Below, piece after piece: positions 9,110-20,712 of a stretch of 64,000 bases of DNA. Where the stretch lies: contig NZ_CCYK01000005.1 in NCBI RefSeq assembly GCF_000826105.1, positions 372,001-436,000 on the forward strand. Direction: 5' to 3'. The translations under genes were made by a program, and so were the position numbers. Within the stretch, counting starts at the first letter, position 1; each line of letters begins with the position of its first letter. The notes beneath the pieces were generated by a model, which was not told the origin of the DNA, made no database searches, and was given only the letters and a program-made list of their open reading frames with translations. The DNA is from Pseudomonas massiliensis. GTDB lineage: Bacteria; Pseudomonadota; Gammaproteobacteria; Pseudomonadales; Pseudomonadaceae.

Positions 9110-9784
9110 CTACATCAGCCCGAGCTCGGCCATGGACAGCGGCTCACCTTCGCCGATGATGAAATGGTCGAGCACCCGCACATCGATATAGGCCAGGGCC
9201 TCCTTGATTCGCTGGGTGAGTTGACGGTCTGCCTGGCTGGGCTCGGCCACGCCTGAGGGGTGGTTATGACACAGGATGAGCGCCGCGGCATTATGGGCCA
9301 AGGCGCGCTTGACCACCTGGCGAGGGTAGACGCTGGCGCTGTCGATGGACCCGTGGAAAAGCGCCTCGAAGCCCAGCACCCGATGGCGTGAATCCAGGTA
9401 GAGGCAGCCGAAGACCTCATGAGGCTCATGACGCAGCATGGCCTTGAGGTAGGCCCTGACAGCGGTGGAGTTTTCCAGGGCCGAATCACGCTTGAGCTGC
9501 TCGGCCAGATGCCGGCGAGCGATTTCCAGTACTGCCTGCAACTGCGCATACTTGGCCTCGCCCAGGCCAGGCTGACCACTGAAACGCGCCAGATCGGCCT
9601 GCAACAGGCCTCGCAGTCCACCCAGCTCATCCAGAAGGCGACGGGCCAGCTCCACCGCGTTGCAACCCTTGACACCGGTACGCAGGAAAATGGCCAGTAG
9701 CTCGGCATCGCTGAGCACCTGGGCGCCTCGGCTGAGTAGTTTTTCCCGTGGGCGCTCGGCCTCGGGCCAGTCTCGTATGGCCAT
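9110..9784 (-). CDS. radC: RadC family JAMM/MPN-domain protein
   Basis: 224 residues: an N-terminal helix-hairpin-helix-like part and a JAB/MPN domain with the full metal motif H173-x-H175 (CHNHPSG) and D186 (EPSQAD). It is called RadC by family; the historic DNA-repair role is disputed and the biochemical function remains unknown. An AAGGAGG ribosome site precedes the ATG. It is divergent from coaBC. Confidence 0.95.
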   Translation of the reverse strand: MAIRDWPEAERPREKLLSRGAQVLSDAELLAIFLRTGVKGCNAVELARRLLDELGGLRGLLQADLARFSGQPGLGEAKYAQLQAVLEIARRHLAEQLKRDSALENSTAVRAYLKAMLRHEPHEVFGCLYLDSRHRVLGFEALFHGSIDSASVYPRQVVKRALAHNAAALILCHNHPSGVAEPSQADRQLTQRIKEALAYIDVRVLDHFIIGEGEPLSMAELGLM

Positions 9785-9934
9785 GGTTCCTCCTTGTAGG
9801 CCTGGGGCGCCGCTGTTCCGTAGCAGACGCTGTGCTATCTTAGCCCAACTTTTTTGGCGTCGGCCCCGGGCTTCATCGGGCCGGGTCCAGGGATCGTTTC
9901 AGATCGTAACCACAAGCGGACAAAGGCAGGCCCA

Positions 9935-11146
9935 ATGCAGCGGCTGTATCGAAAACGCATCGTTCTCGGAGTCGGCGGCGGCATAGCCGCCTACAAGAGC
10001 GCCGAGCTGGTGCGCCGGCTTCTCGAGCAAGGCGCCGAGGTGCGCGTGGTCATGACTCGTGGCGGCAGCGAGTTCATCACGCCCTTGACCATGCAGGCGC
10101 TTTCCGGCCACCCCGTGCACCTGGACCTGCTCGATCCGGCGGCCGAAGCGGCCATGGGTCATATCGAACTGGCTCGCTGGGCCGACCTGGTGCTCATCGC
10201 GCCGGCCACCGCCGACCTTATCGCGCGCTTGGCCCAGGGCCTTGCCAATGACCTGCTGACCACCCTGGTACTGGCAACGGATGCCACCGTGGCCCTGGCT
10301 CCGGCCATGAACCAGGCCATGTGGCGAGATCCAGCCACTCAGGCCAACCTGGAAACCGTGCAGGCTCGCGGATTGAAAGTCTTCGGGCCGGCCGCTGGCA
10401 GCCAGGCCTGCGGTGACATCGGCCTGGGACGCATGCTCGAGCCGGCCGACCTGGCCCACCTGGCCGCCGATTGCTTCCAGCGCCAGGCCCTGACCGGCAA
10501 GCACGTGCTGATCACCGCCGGCCCTACCCAGGAAAACATTGACCCGGTGCGATACATCACCAATCACAGCTCGGGGAAAATGGGTTTCGCCCTGGCCGAG
10601 GCCGCGGTCGAGGCCGGCGCGCGGGTGACCCTGGTCAGCGGCCCGGTGCACCTAGCCACGCCGGACCGGGTCAACCGGATCGACGTGGTCAGCGCGCGCG
10701 ACATGCTCGCGGCGTGCGAGGCAGCGATGCCTTGCGACCTGCTGATCGCATCGGCGGCCGTGGCTGATTATCGCCCGGAGGTCATCGCCCCGCAGAAGCT
10801 CAAGAAAGACCCTTCCACCGCGGATGGCCTGATGCTGCGCATGGTCCGCAACCCGGATATCCTCGCCACCCTTTCCGGGCGGCCGGATCGGCCGTTCAGC
10901 GTAGGCTTCGCCGCTGAAACCGAACATCTGCTGGACTACGCCGCGCGCAAGCTGCGCGACAAGAACCTTGACCTGATTGTGGCCAACGATGTCGCCAACC
11001 CCAGTATCGGTTTCAATAGCGAAGAAAACGCCTGCAGCGTCATCGACCGCCAGCTCAATGAAACGCTGCTTCCACAAACCAGCAAGGGCAAGATCGCCCG
11101 CCAGCTGATCGCACTTATCGCGACCCGTCTTCAACAGGTTCAGTAA
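9935..11146 (+). CDS. coaBC: Bifunctional phosphopantothenoylcysteine decarboxylase/synthase
   Basis: 403 residues catalysing two consecutive steps of coenzyme A synthesis. The N-terminal flavoprotein CoaC domain (about 1-190) carries GVGGGIAAYKS and the PAMNQAMW segment. The C-terminal CoaB synthetase domain (about 190-400) has ITAGPTQENIDPVRYITNHS and KLKKD. The ATG at 9935 is chosen because the protein then begins MQRLYRKRIVLGVGGG, as expected of the family; a frame opening at 9854 is longer but unsupported. It is followed by dut after 3 bp, so the two are co-transcribed. Confidence 0.95.
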   Translation: MQRLYRKRIVLGVGGGIAAYKSAELVRRLLEQGAEVRVVMTRGGSEFITPLTMQALSGHPVHLDLLDPAAEAAMGHIELARWADLVLIAPATADLIARLAQGLANDLLTTLVLATDATVALAPAMNQAMWRDPATQANLETVQARGLKVFGPAAGSQACGDIGLGRMLEPADLAHLAADCFQRQALTGKHVLITAGPTQENIDPVRYITNHSSGKMGFALAEAAVEAGARVTLVSGPVHLATPDRVNRIDVVSARDMLAACEAAMPCDLLIASAAVADYRPEVIAPQKLKKDPSTADGLMLRMVRNPDILATLSGRPDRPFSVGFAAETEHLLDYAARKLRDKNLDLIVANDVANPSIGFNSEENACSVIDRQLNETLLPQTSKGKIARQLIALIATRLQQVQ

Positions 11147-11149
11147 CCC

Positions 11150-11605
11150 ATGCACGCTTTGCAAGCCCGTATCCTCGACCCCCGCCTGGGCAGTGATTTT
11201 CCTCTGCCGGACTACGCCACGCCGGGCTCCGCCGGCCTTGACCTGCGAGCCATGCTGTCGGCGAACGTTACCCTCGAACCCGGCCAGACCATCCTCATTC
11301 CAACAGGGTTGTCGATCTTCATCGCCGACCCAGGCCTGGCGGCGCTGGTGCTGCCCCGTTCCGGTCTGGGCCACAAGCACGGCATCGTATTGGGCAACCT
11401 GGTAGGCCTGATAGATTCGGATTATCAAGGTGAGTTGATGGTGTCCTGCTGGAACCGTGGCCAGAGCGCTTTTGAAATTGCCGTGGGCGAGCGGATCGCG
11501 CAGTTGGTGCTGGTTCCGGTGGTGCAGGCACGATTCGAGGTGGTCGAGGCGTTCGATCAGAGCCAGCGGGGCGCGGGCGGCTTCGGGCATTCCGGGAGCC
11601 ACTGA
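11150..11605 (+). CDS. dut: Deoxyuridine 5'-triphosphate nucleotidohydrolase (dUTPase)
   Basis: 151 residues, a trimeric-type dUTPase with the five conserved motifs visible: [42 protein letters not shown] and the C-terminal [10 protein letters not shown] arm. It hydrolyses dUTP to dUMP, which limits uracil in DNA and supplies dTMP synthesis. It starts 3 bp after coaBC and ends 43 bp before the algC start. Confidence 0.97.
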   Translation: MHALQARILDPRLGSDFPLPDYATPGSAGLDLRAMLSANVTLEPGQTILIPTGLSIFIADPGLAALVLPRSGLGHKHGIVLGNLVGLIDSDYQGELMVSCWNRGQSAFEIAVGERIAQLVLVPVVQARFEVVEAFDQSQRGAGGFGHSGSH

Positions 11606-11648
11606 GCGACTTGGCGGGGCCCTTCAAGGACAGACACAAGGAGCGGTT

Positions 11649-14237
11649 GTGAAAGGCATCATGGAACAAGCCCCCACGGCGCCCGGGCATGACGGCGCTT
11701 CCGAACTGCAGCTACTGCGTCCGGGCCTCGTGGTAGCCGCCATCGGCCTGCTGGTGGCGGCCCTGCTGGTCTGGATCGCCCTGCCAGGCCCCTCGCAACA
11801 GGCCTGGCGCTGGCAGCTGGCACAATCGGCCGCGTCAGCCCAGGCCGCTACCTTGCGCCAAGGGTTTGCCCAGATAGTGGCCGATACCCAGGCGGCGGCC
11901 AACGACCCTGCCCTGGCGGCGGCGCTGCAGAGCGGTGATAGCGCGCGACTGCGCAACGCCGAGGCCGGCCTGCGTTACCGAGACGGCGTCGTCGACGCCG
12001 TGCTCACGCCCCTCGGCCAGGGTGAGCCTGACAATCACCGCGCCGCGCCCTTCACCTTTGCCGCCCTTGATCTGCTCCGCCGCGCGGAAGCCGGCCAGCC
12101 ACCCCCACTGGAGGCGCAACGTGCCGGCCAAGGCTGGCTTATCTACAGCGTGGCCGCCGTGCGCGCATCCGGCAGCCAGAAGGTACTGGGCACCGTACTG
12201 CTGGCTGTCGATGCCCAGCGGATACTGCGCGGGTTGCCCGCTCTTCCCGAGCAGGCCGGCGAGCTGCTGTTCCAGCAGCGTTTTGGCGATGGCCCGGTGC
12301 AGGTGGTGTATCAGGCTGGCAGGGCAGGCAGTGCCCGCCCCTATGTCCTTGATCTTGGCAACCCTAACTGGACCCTGCGCTTCACTCCTGGCGTCGCTTA
12401 TGACGCGCCCACGCCGTGGATCTCTCTCATGCTCGGCCTGGCGGCCTTGCTGATCGCCGCCGGCGCGTTCTGGGTCGCAATGGTACTGGTGGTGCGCAAC
12501 CTCCGCGCCCGGCTGCGTGAAGACGCACGTCAATTGAATCAACTGGTGAACGAACTCTCCTGCGGAAAAAACGTCAAAGCGTTCAGTTTGAGCCTTGCAG
12601 AGCTGAACGGGGTGGCCCAGGCCATCGCCAGGCTCACGCCGAGCGAGGCTCGAATCGACCCCGGCGCCCCCATGGGAGCCGACACAAACGGCATTACGAC
12701 TCGCAGTGCCCCGGTTGCAGACCCTCGAGACTCAGCCGAGTCGCGAAGCGCGCGGCCACTTTTTCAAGAGACTGACGTACTCGGTGTCGCAACCCTCGAT
12801 GCCGACCAGGACTTCCTGCGAATGGAGCATTCCCCCGCTATGAACAGCATTGCACAAGTCGCCCCCCAGGTTCCCGCGAGCATTTTCCGCGCCTATGACA
12901 TCCGCGGCATCGTGGGTGACACCCTCACTGCCGATACTGCCTACTGGATCGGCCGCGCCATTGGTACCCAGAGCCTGGCACAGGGCGAGCCGCATGTGAG
13001 CGTAGGTCGCGATGGCCGTTTGTCCGGACCCGAACTGGTCCAGCAACTGATTCAGGGCGTGGCCGACAGTGGCTGCCATGTCAGCGACGTGGGCATGGTG
13101 CCTACCGGCGCGCTCTATTTCGCCGCCAACGTGCTCAAGGGCAAGTCTGGGGTGATGCTGACCGGCAGCCACAACCCTGCCAACTACAACGGCTTCAAGA
13201 TCATCATCGCTGGCGACACCCTGGCCAACGAACAGATTCAGAAGCTGTACGAACGCATCCGCGACAACGACCTGGCTCAGGGCCAAGGCAGCGTCGAAAA
13301 AGTCGACATCCTTTCCCAGTACGATGCCTACATTCAGAAAGACATTGCGGTACCGCGCAAGTTGAAGGTAGTCGTGGACTGCGGTAACGGTGTGGGTGGG
13401 GTCATCGCGCCACAGCTGATCGAGAAGCTGAACTGCGAGGTCATCCCGCTGTTCTGCGAGGTGGACGGCAACTTCCCCAACCACCACCCGGACCCAGGCA
13501 AGCTGGAAAACCTTGAAGACCTGATCGCTAAGGTCAAGGAAGCCGGCGCGGACCTGGGCCTGGCGTTCGACGGCGACGCTGACCGTGTGGGCGTGGTCAC
13601 CAACGAAGGTACCGTGGTCTATCCTGACCGCCTGCTGATGCTGTTCGCTCAGGACGTGCTTTCGCGCAACCCGGGCGCTGACATCATCTATGACGTCAAA
13701 TGCAGCCGCCGTCTGAAAGCGCTGGTGGAGGGTTATCAAGGCCGTCCGGTCATGTACAAGACCGGCCACTCGCTGATCAAGAAGAAAATGAAGGAAACCG
13801 GCGCCTTGCTGGCCGGTGAAATGAGCGGTCACGTGTTCTTCAAGGAACGCTGGTTCGGCTTCGACGACGGCATCTACAGCGCCGCGCGCCTGTTGGAAAT
13901 CCTCAGCCAGAAGAGCGAAACCGCCGAAGCCGTCTTCGCCAAGTTCCCGAACGACGTTTCGACGCCGGAAATCAACATCAAGGTTACCGAGGAAAGCAAG
14001 TTCAGCATCATCGAGGCGCTGATCCAGGACGCCCAGTGGGGCGATGCCAGCCTCAACAAGATCGACGGCGTTCGTGTCGACTATGCCAAGGGCTGGGGCC
14101 TGGTGCGTGCCTCCAACACTACCCCAGTGCTGGTGCTGCGGTTCGAGGCCGAGGATGATGCCGAACTCGAGCGCATCAAGGGTGTGTTCCGTGAGCAGCT
14201 GCTGCGCGTGGCCCCTGACCTCAAGGTGCCTTTCTAA
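11649..14237 (+). CDS. algC: Phosphomannomutase/phosphoglucomutase AlgC with N-terminal membrane extension
   Basis: 862 residues from a GTG with AAGGAG five bases upstream. Residues about 398-862 are a complete PMM/PGM: PASIFRAYDIRG, phosphoserine loop TGSHNP (serine near 507), metal loop DGDADR (near 640), sugar loop GEMSGH and phosphate loop RASNTTP. This enzyme makes mannose-1-P and glucose-1-P for alginate, LPS and Psl-like sugars. The first 395 residues are extra: a transmembrane helix near 24-42, an extracytoplasmic part, a second helix near 257-281, a HAMP-like charged stretch and a low-complexity linker. P. aeruginosa AlgC lacks this part (about 463 residues). An internal ATG at 12840 (MNSIAQVAP) corresponds to the short form. 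Confidence 0.93.
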   Translation: MKGIMEQAPTAPGHDGASELQLLRPGLVVAAIGLLVAALLVWIALPGPSQQAWRWQLAQSAASAQAATLRQGFAQIVADTQAAANDPALAAALQSGDSARLRNAEAGLRYRDGVVDAVLTPLGQGEPDNHRAAPFTFAALDLLRRAEAGQPPPLEAQRAGQGWLIYSVAAVRASGSQKVLGTVLLAVDAQRILRGLPALPEQAGELLFQQRFGDGPVQVVYQAGRAGSARPYVLDLGNPNWTLRFTPGVAYDAPTPWISLMLGLAALLIAAGAFWVAMVLVVRNLRARLREDARQLNQLVNELSCGKNVKAFSLSLAELNGVAQAIARLTPSEARIDPGAPMGADTNGITTRSAPVADPRDSAESRSARPLFQETDVLGVATLDADQDFLRMEHSPAMNSIAQVAPQVPASIFRAYDIRGIVGDTLTADTAYWIGRAIGTQSLAQGEPHVSVGRDGRLSGPELVQQLIQGVADSGCHVSDVGMVPTGALYFAANVLKGKSGVMLTGSHNPANYNGFKIIIAGDTLANEQIQKLYERIRDNDLAQGQGSVEKVDILSQYDAYIQKDIAVPRKLKVVVDCGNGVGGVIAPQLIEKLNCEVIPLFCEVDGNFPNHHPDPGKLENLEDLIAKVKEAGADLGLAFDGDADRVGVVTNEGTVVYPDRLLMLFAQDVLSRNPGADIIYDVKCSRRLKALVEGYQGRPVMYKTGHSLIKKKMKETGALLAGEMSGHVFFKERWFGFDDGIYSAARLLEILSQKSETAEAVFAKFPNDVSTPEINIKVTEESKFSIIEALIQDAQWGDASLNKIDGVRVDYAKGWGLVRASNTTPVLVLRFEAEDDAELERIKGVFREQLLRVAPDLKVPF

Positions 14238-14277
14238 CGGCAGCCGTGCTGGCTGCAGCCTTGCGATAGACGTTTGA

Positions 14278-15288
<1,011 letters not shown>

Positions 15289-15299
15289 CGAGGCCGCGG

Positions 15300-15893
15300 T
15301 CAGGGCACCAATAGCTGCTGCAGGCGCGCGCGATCCGCATCGAAGGTGCGGTTCGTGTCGTCGCGCATCCTTTGGTACCTGAGAGACTGAGCATCCAGGT
15401 CGGCCTGGCGCTGACGGACCGCTTCAAGCTGGTCCAGTACGCTCTGCGCTACCGGCTGCCCGTTGCGCTCCTGGTTGGCGGCCTCGCCCTGGAGCGAGGC
15501 TTGCTGGGCCTGGAGCGTTTGCCTGTCACCCTGGTTGGCTGCCAACAGGCCATCGATCTCGCTCAGGCGTCGCTGCCGGGCGCGCTCCAGGTCCTCGATA
15601 CCGCTGTAGCGTACCCGCAGCTTGGCATCCGCCTCGGCCTGGGCGCGCCGCGCGGTGGCAGCCTGAACCTCTTCGGCGGTAGGCGCCGGGGGTACTGTTT
15701 GCAGCACGCGGCCTTGGGCGTTGAGGATCTGATACCCCTTGGAGATGAACTCAGGAGGCACCCCCTGGCGGTCCAGCACGATCACGCCGCGATCGTCGGT
15801 ATACCGATAGAGCTGTACGGGCGGAACCGGCTGAGCGGCCAGGGCGGTCAATGGGAGCAGCAGCCCCAGCGACCAGCCCAGGCCGCGGCCCAT
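15300..15893 (-). CDS. DUF4124 domain protein, periplasmic coiled coil
   Basis: 197 residues: a signal peptide (MGRGLGWSLGLLLPLTALAA), a short DUF4124 module (LYRYTDDRGVIVLDRQGVPPEFISKGYQILN), then a long charged, glutamine-rich coiled coil (about 70-190). Function unknown. It starts 2 bp after pyrE stops, so it is probably co-transcribed with it, and it ends 11 bp from convergent argB. The M23 peptidase at 37.7-38.6 kb starts with the same kind of module. Confidence 0.85.
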   Translation of the reverse strand: MGRGLGWSLGLLLPLTALAAQPVPPVQLYRYTDDRGVIVLDRQGVPPEFISKGYQILNAQGRVLQTVPPAPTAEEVQAATARRAQAEADAKLRVRYSGIEDLERARQRRLSEIDGLLAANQGDRQTLQAQQASLQGEAANQERNGQPVAQSVLDQLEAVRQRQADLDAQSLRYQRMRDDTNRTFDADRARLQQLLVP

Positions 15894-15895
15894 GG

Positions 15896-16537
15896 TCAGA
15901 TCCCGTACTCGGCGCGATAGGCTTGCACGGCGGGAAGGTGCTGCTTGAGCTGGGCATCCTCGGCAAGGTATTCAAGAACCTGGTCCAGGGACACGATGCT
16001 CACCACCGGGATACCGTAGTCGCGCTCGACTTCCTGGATGGCCGACAACTCGCCCTTGCCCCGCTCCTGGCGGTTCAAGGCGATCAGCACGGCGGCGGCC
16101 CTGGCCTGCTCCGCCTGGATGATGGTCATCACCTCACGAATGGCAGTGCCCGCGGTGATCACGTCGTCAATGATCAGGACGTCGCCCCGCAGCGGCGCGC
16201 CCACCAGGCTTCCGCCCTCGCCGTGGTCTTTCGCTTCCTTGCGGTTGAAGCACCAGGGCACGTCACGGCCATGCTTGTCGGCCAGGGCCACCGCCGTCGC
16301 CGACGCCAGCGGGATACCCTTGTACGCGGGACCGAAGAGCACATCGAAGCTCAGGCCGCTGTCGACGATCGCCGATGCGTAGCATTGCCCCAGACGGGCC
16401 AGGGCCGAGCCGGTATTGAACAGGCCGGCGTTGAAGAAGTAAGGACTGGCGCGCCCGGACTTCAGGGTAAACTCGCCGAAACGCAGCACGCCGCGCTCGA
16501 TGGCAAAACGAATGAAGTCACGCTGGTAGGCTTGCAT
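15896..16537 (-). CDS. pyrE: Orotate phosphoribosyltransferase
   Basis: 213 residues; it joins orotate to PRPP to give OMP in pyrimidine synthesis. The PRPP-binding motif is [20 protein letters not shown]-type [16 protein letters not shown] and [10 protein letters not shown] are family hallmarks. It is divergent from crc over 81 bp, so promoters for both probably lie in or overlap this gap. The next gene on its strand begins 2 bp after its stop. Confidence 0.97.
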   Translation of the reverse strand: MQAYQRDFIRFAIERGVLRFGEFTLKSGRASPYFFNAGLFNTGSALARLGQCYASAIVDSGLSFDVLFGPAYKGIPLASATAVALADKHGRDVPWCFNRKEAKDHGEGGSLVGAPLRGDVLIIDDVITAGTAIREVMTIIQAEQARAAAVLIALNRQERGKGELSAIQEVERDYGIPVVSIVSLDQVLEYLAEDAQLKQHLPAVQAYRAEYGI

Positions 16538-16618
16538 GTAAAAGTCCTGAATACCACGGATTTAGCTAAATAACTTGACCTCGGGTATCATACACGCACG
16601 AGATTTTTGGGGCCATTT

Positions 16619-17398
16619 ATGCGGATCATCAGTGTGAACGTCAATGGGATTCAGGCAGCGGTCGAGCGTGGCTTGCTCAGCTGGCTGCAAGCCCAGAACG
16701 CCGACGTGATCTGCCTGCAGGATACCCGTGCCTCGGCGTTCGAACTGGACGATTCCGCTTATCAGCTCGATGGCTATTTCCTGTATGCGGCCGACGCGGA
16801 AGTGTCGTCCCAGGGGGGCGTCGCGCTCTATTCGCGGTTGCAGCCCAAGGCGATCATCAGTGGCCTGGGGTTCGAAACGTCCGATCGTTTCGGCCGTTAC
16901 CTGCAAGCGGATTTCGACAAAGTGAGTATCGCTACACTGCTGTTCCCATCCGGGCGCGGCGGCGACGAAGAGCTCAATCAGAAATTCAAGCTGATGGACG
17001 ACTTCGCCCGCTACCTGGACAAGCAGCGGCGCAAGCGGCGTGAATACATCTATTGCGGCTCGCTCTACGTGGCCCAACAGAAGCTGGACATCAAGAACTG
17101 GCGCGACAGCCAGCAATCGCCAGGCTTCCTTGCGCCGGAGCGGGCATGGATGGACGAAATCGTCGGCAACATGGGTTACGTGGACGCTCTGCGCGAGGTC
17201 AGTCGCGAAGGCGACCAGTACAGTTGGTGGCCCGATAGCGAGCAGGCGGAAATGCTCAACCTGGGTTGGCGCTTCGATTACCAGCTGCTTACCCCTGGCC
17301 TGCGGCGCTTCGTGCGCAGCGCGCGGCTGCCGCGTCAGCCACGCTTTTCACAGCACGCGCCCTTCATCGTCGATTACGACTGGACCCTGACCATCTGA
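16619..17398 (+). CDS. crc: Catabolite repression control protein Crc
   Basis: 259 residues. Start MRIISVNVNGIQAAVERGL and the WRFDYQL and APFIVDYDW segments identify Pseudomonas Crc, an exonuclease/endonuclease/phosphatase-fold protein without known nuclease activity. It acts with Hfq on A-rich (AANAANAA) sites of mRNAs to block translation of genes for less preferred carbon and nitrogen sources. The start was moved 4 codons downstream from the first in-frame ATG to match the family N-terminus; no strong ribosome site is visible. A hairpin overlaps the stop codon. Confidence 0.97.
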   Translation: MRIISVNVNGIQAAVERGLLSWLQAQNADVICLQDTRASAFELDDSAYQLDGYFLYAADAEVSSQGGVALYSRLQPKAIISGLGFETSDRFGRYLQADFDKVSIATLLFPSGRGGDEELNQKFKLMDDFARYLDKQRRKRREYIYCGSLYVAQQKLDIKNWRDSQQSPGFLAPERAWMDEIVGNMGYVDALREVSREGDQYSWWPDSEQAEMLNLGWRFDYQLLTPGLRRFVRSARLPRQPRFSQHAPFIVDYDWTLTI

Positions 17399-17426
17399 CG
17401 AGGCGGCTGCCGTGCCGCCCCGTCAG
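17395..17426. terminator. Long hairpin across the crc stop codon
   Basis: CTGACG-A-GGCGGC (17395-17407) pairs with GCCGCC-C-CGTCAG (17414-17426): 12 base pairs with one A-C mismatch and a TGCCGT loop. It includes the crc TGA (17396-17398) and lies before the convergent DUF4870 gene. No T-run is present, so it may be an end-stabilising or rho-assisted terminator for both genes. Confidence 0.6.
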
Positions 17427-17434
17427 GCAGTGGA

Positions 17435-17800
17435 TCAGCGGATCAGCCTCAGGGTGAGCGGGTAGCGGTAGTCCACACCCTCGTTGGCCTTGATGGCGGC
17501 GATGATGGTGAAAACGATCGCCAGGATGGCCACCAGCCCGAGCAACGGCAGGCCGATCAGGATAAAGAACAGCAGGAAGCACACCAGCGAAGCCAGGGTC
17601 ACGGTGATCTGGAAGTTCACAGACTCCTTGCCCTGGGCATCGATGAAGGCGCTACGGTCTTTCTTGAGTTGCCAGACCACCAAGGGGCCGATCAGATTGC
17701 CGAACGGAAATACGAATCCCAGGAACGCCGCCAGATGGCAGAACATGCCCCACTGGCGGGCTTCAGAGGTAGGGCTGGCAGGTGGAAGTCGTTCATCCAT
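17435..17800 (-). CDS. DUF4870 family membrane protein
   Basis: 121 residues with three hydrophobic helices (about 17-40, 67-88 and 88-108) and the DUF4870 pattern WGMFCHLAAFLGFVFPFGN, GPLVVWQLKKD, GKESVNFQITV. Small inner-membrane protein of unknown function. The start at 17800 has a GGAG ribosome site; the open frame upstream runs into the end of rph and is not supported. It starts 25 bp after rph on the same strand and converges on crc. Confidence 0.85.
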   Translation of the reverse strand: MDERLPPASPTSEARQWGMFCHLAAFLGFVFPFGNLIGPLVVWQLKKDRSAFIDAQGKESVNFQITVTLASLVCFLLFFILIGLPLLGLVAILAIVFTIIAAIKANEGVDYRYPLTLRLIR

Positions 17801-17825
17801 GTCACTTCTCCTCGAGCCCGAGCCT

Positions 17826-18548
17826 TTATTGCGCCAGGGCAGCTTTTTGTATTTCGAATAGGTCGACCATGCCCTTCTGGGCCAGCGCCAGCATAGCAGT
17901 GAGTTCCTCGGGCTGGAACGGTGCGCCTTCGGCGGTACCCTGCACCTCGATGAAACCACCGACGCTAGTCATCACCACGTTCAGATCCGTCTCGGCGGCC
18001 GAGTCTTCGAGGTAGTCCAGGTCAAGTACCGGCTCGCCCTGATACATGCCTACCGACACCGCGGCGATCATCTGCTTGAGCGGGTCGCCAGCCTTGAGGC
18101 CGCCACGCTTCTTGACCATCTTCAACGCATCGACCAGGGCGACCATTGCCCCGGTGATCGAGGCGGTGCGCGTACCGCCGTCAGCCTGGATCACGTCACA
18201 GTCCACGTACAGCGTGATGTCGCCCAGCTTGCTCATGTCCAGCGCGGCACGCAGGGAGCGGCCGATCAGCCGCTGGATTTCCAGAGTTCGCCCACCCTGC
18301 TTGCCTCGGCTGGCTTCGCGCTGGTTCCGTTCGCCGGTAGCCCGCGGAAGCATGCCGTATTCGGCCGTCAGCCAGCCCTGGCCCTGGCCCTTGAGGAAGC
18401 GAGGCACTCCGTTTTCAACGCTGACAGTGCAAATAACCCGGGTGTCACCGAACTCGACGAGCACCGAGCCTTCCGCATGCCGGGTGTAGTTGCGAGTGAT
18501 GCGGATCTGACGGAGCTGGTCGGCCGCGCGACCACTTGGACGTTTCAT
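17826..18548 (-). CDS. rph: Ribonuclease PH
   Basis: 240 residues, a phosphorolytic 3'-5' exoribonuclease that trims tRNA 3' ends. Family signatures: [13 protein letters not shown] at the start, [38 protein letters not shown] (split across two motifs) and [19 protein letters not shown]. The upstream in-frame extension to 18722 is not part of the family. A TATACT -10-like element sits at 18583-18588 on this strand. It is divergent from yicC. Confidence 0.96.
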   Translation of the reverse strand: MKRPSGRAADQLRQIRITRNYTRHAEGSVLVEFGDTRVICTVSVENGVPRFLKGQGQGWLTAEYGMLPRATGERNQREASRGKQGGRTLEIQRLIGRSLRAALDMSKLGDITLYVDCDVIQADGGTRTASITGAMVALVDALKMVKKRGGLKAGDPLKQMIAAVSVGMYQGEPVLDLDYLEDSAAETDLNVVMTSVGGFIEVQGTAEGAPFQPEELTAMLALAQKGMVDLFEIQKAALAQ

Positions 18549-18655
18549 CTGGCTACCTGTACGCAATGAAAAACTGGCGCACAGTATAAAGGCCGGACGG
18601 CGTCCCAGGTATTTAAAAAGGCTGCAGACGACACGCGGCCGGGCGCTTTCACGGT

Positions 18656-18684
18656 TTGGGGCCCTGCCCTGGTTGGGGTACACT
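18656..18684 (+). promoter_or_regulatory. Candidate sigma-70 promoter for yicC-gmk
   Basis: -35-like TTGGGG (18656-18661), a 17-bp spacer and -10-like TACACT (18679-18684), about 65 bp upstream of yicC. The -35 match is only moderate. Confidence 0.38.
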
Positions 18685-18749
18685 CTTGCGCCTCGAATCT
18701 TCTCCCGCGCCGCTGCCTTCATGCGCGGTCATCATGAGGTCTCCTTGCC

Positions 18750-20244
<1,495 letters not shown>

Positions 20245-20391
20245 CCCCCGGCCACGCCTCGCTGACCAACGGGCGTAGAAATACCGCTTCGCCCAGCGGT
20301 GGCCCTTCCATTCGGGCTGGTGATTTTTTAAACTGTCCAGTCCGCTGACCCGCCGCAGGTGGGCGCTCACTGTATTTGTACGAGGAAGACC

Positions 20392-20655
20392 ATGGCCCGC
20401 GTGACCGTTGAAGACTGCCTGGAACATGTCGATAACCGCTTCGAGCTGGTCATGCTCGCCACCAAGCGCTCCCGCCAGCTGGCCACCGGCGGCAAGGAGC
20501 CCAAGGTGGGTTGGGAAAACGACAAGCCTACCGTGGTAGCCCTGCGCGAGATCGCCGCGGGCCTGGTCGATTACGATGTAATCGCCGAGGCTGAGATCGT
20601 CGATGAAGAACCGCTGTTCACTGCGTTCGAGGACGAGGCCAACGAGGCCGTCTAA
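20392..20655 (+). CDS. rpoZ: RNA polymerase omega subunit
   Basis: 87 residues: [20 protein letters not shown], then LATKRSRQL and [13 protein letters not shown], the core of omega, which helps assemble RNA polymerase and is part of one ppGpp site. GAGGAAG precedes the ATG at 20392. It lies 57 bp upstream of spoT, whose product makes and degrades ppGpp. Confidence 0.96.
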   Translation: MARVTVEDCLEHVDNRFELVMLATKRSRQLATGGKEPKVGWENDKPTVVALREIAAGLVDYDVIAEAEIVDEEPLFTAFEDEANEAV

Positions 20656-20712
20656 GCGTATGCCCTGTCGACCTATCGCCGCGAAGCCGCCAACCGGCCA
20701 GGAGGGTTCTCC

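Noticed and set aside
11457..11648. Further N-terminal extension of AlgC into dut
   Set aside because: The frame is open, but the segment lies inside dut and a good ribosome site marks GTG 11649.
16538..16618. Promoters for crc and pyrE in their shared gap
   Set aside because: TTGACC, TATCAT and TATGAT-like elements are present but no pair has proper spacing; not listed as features.
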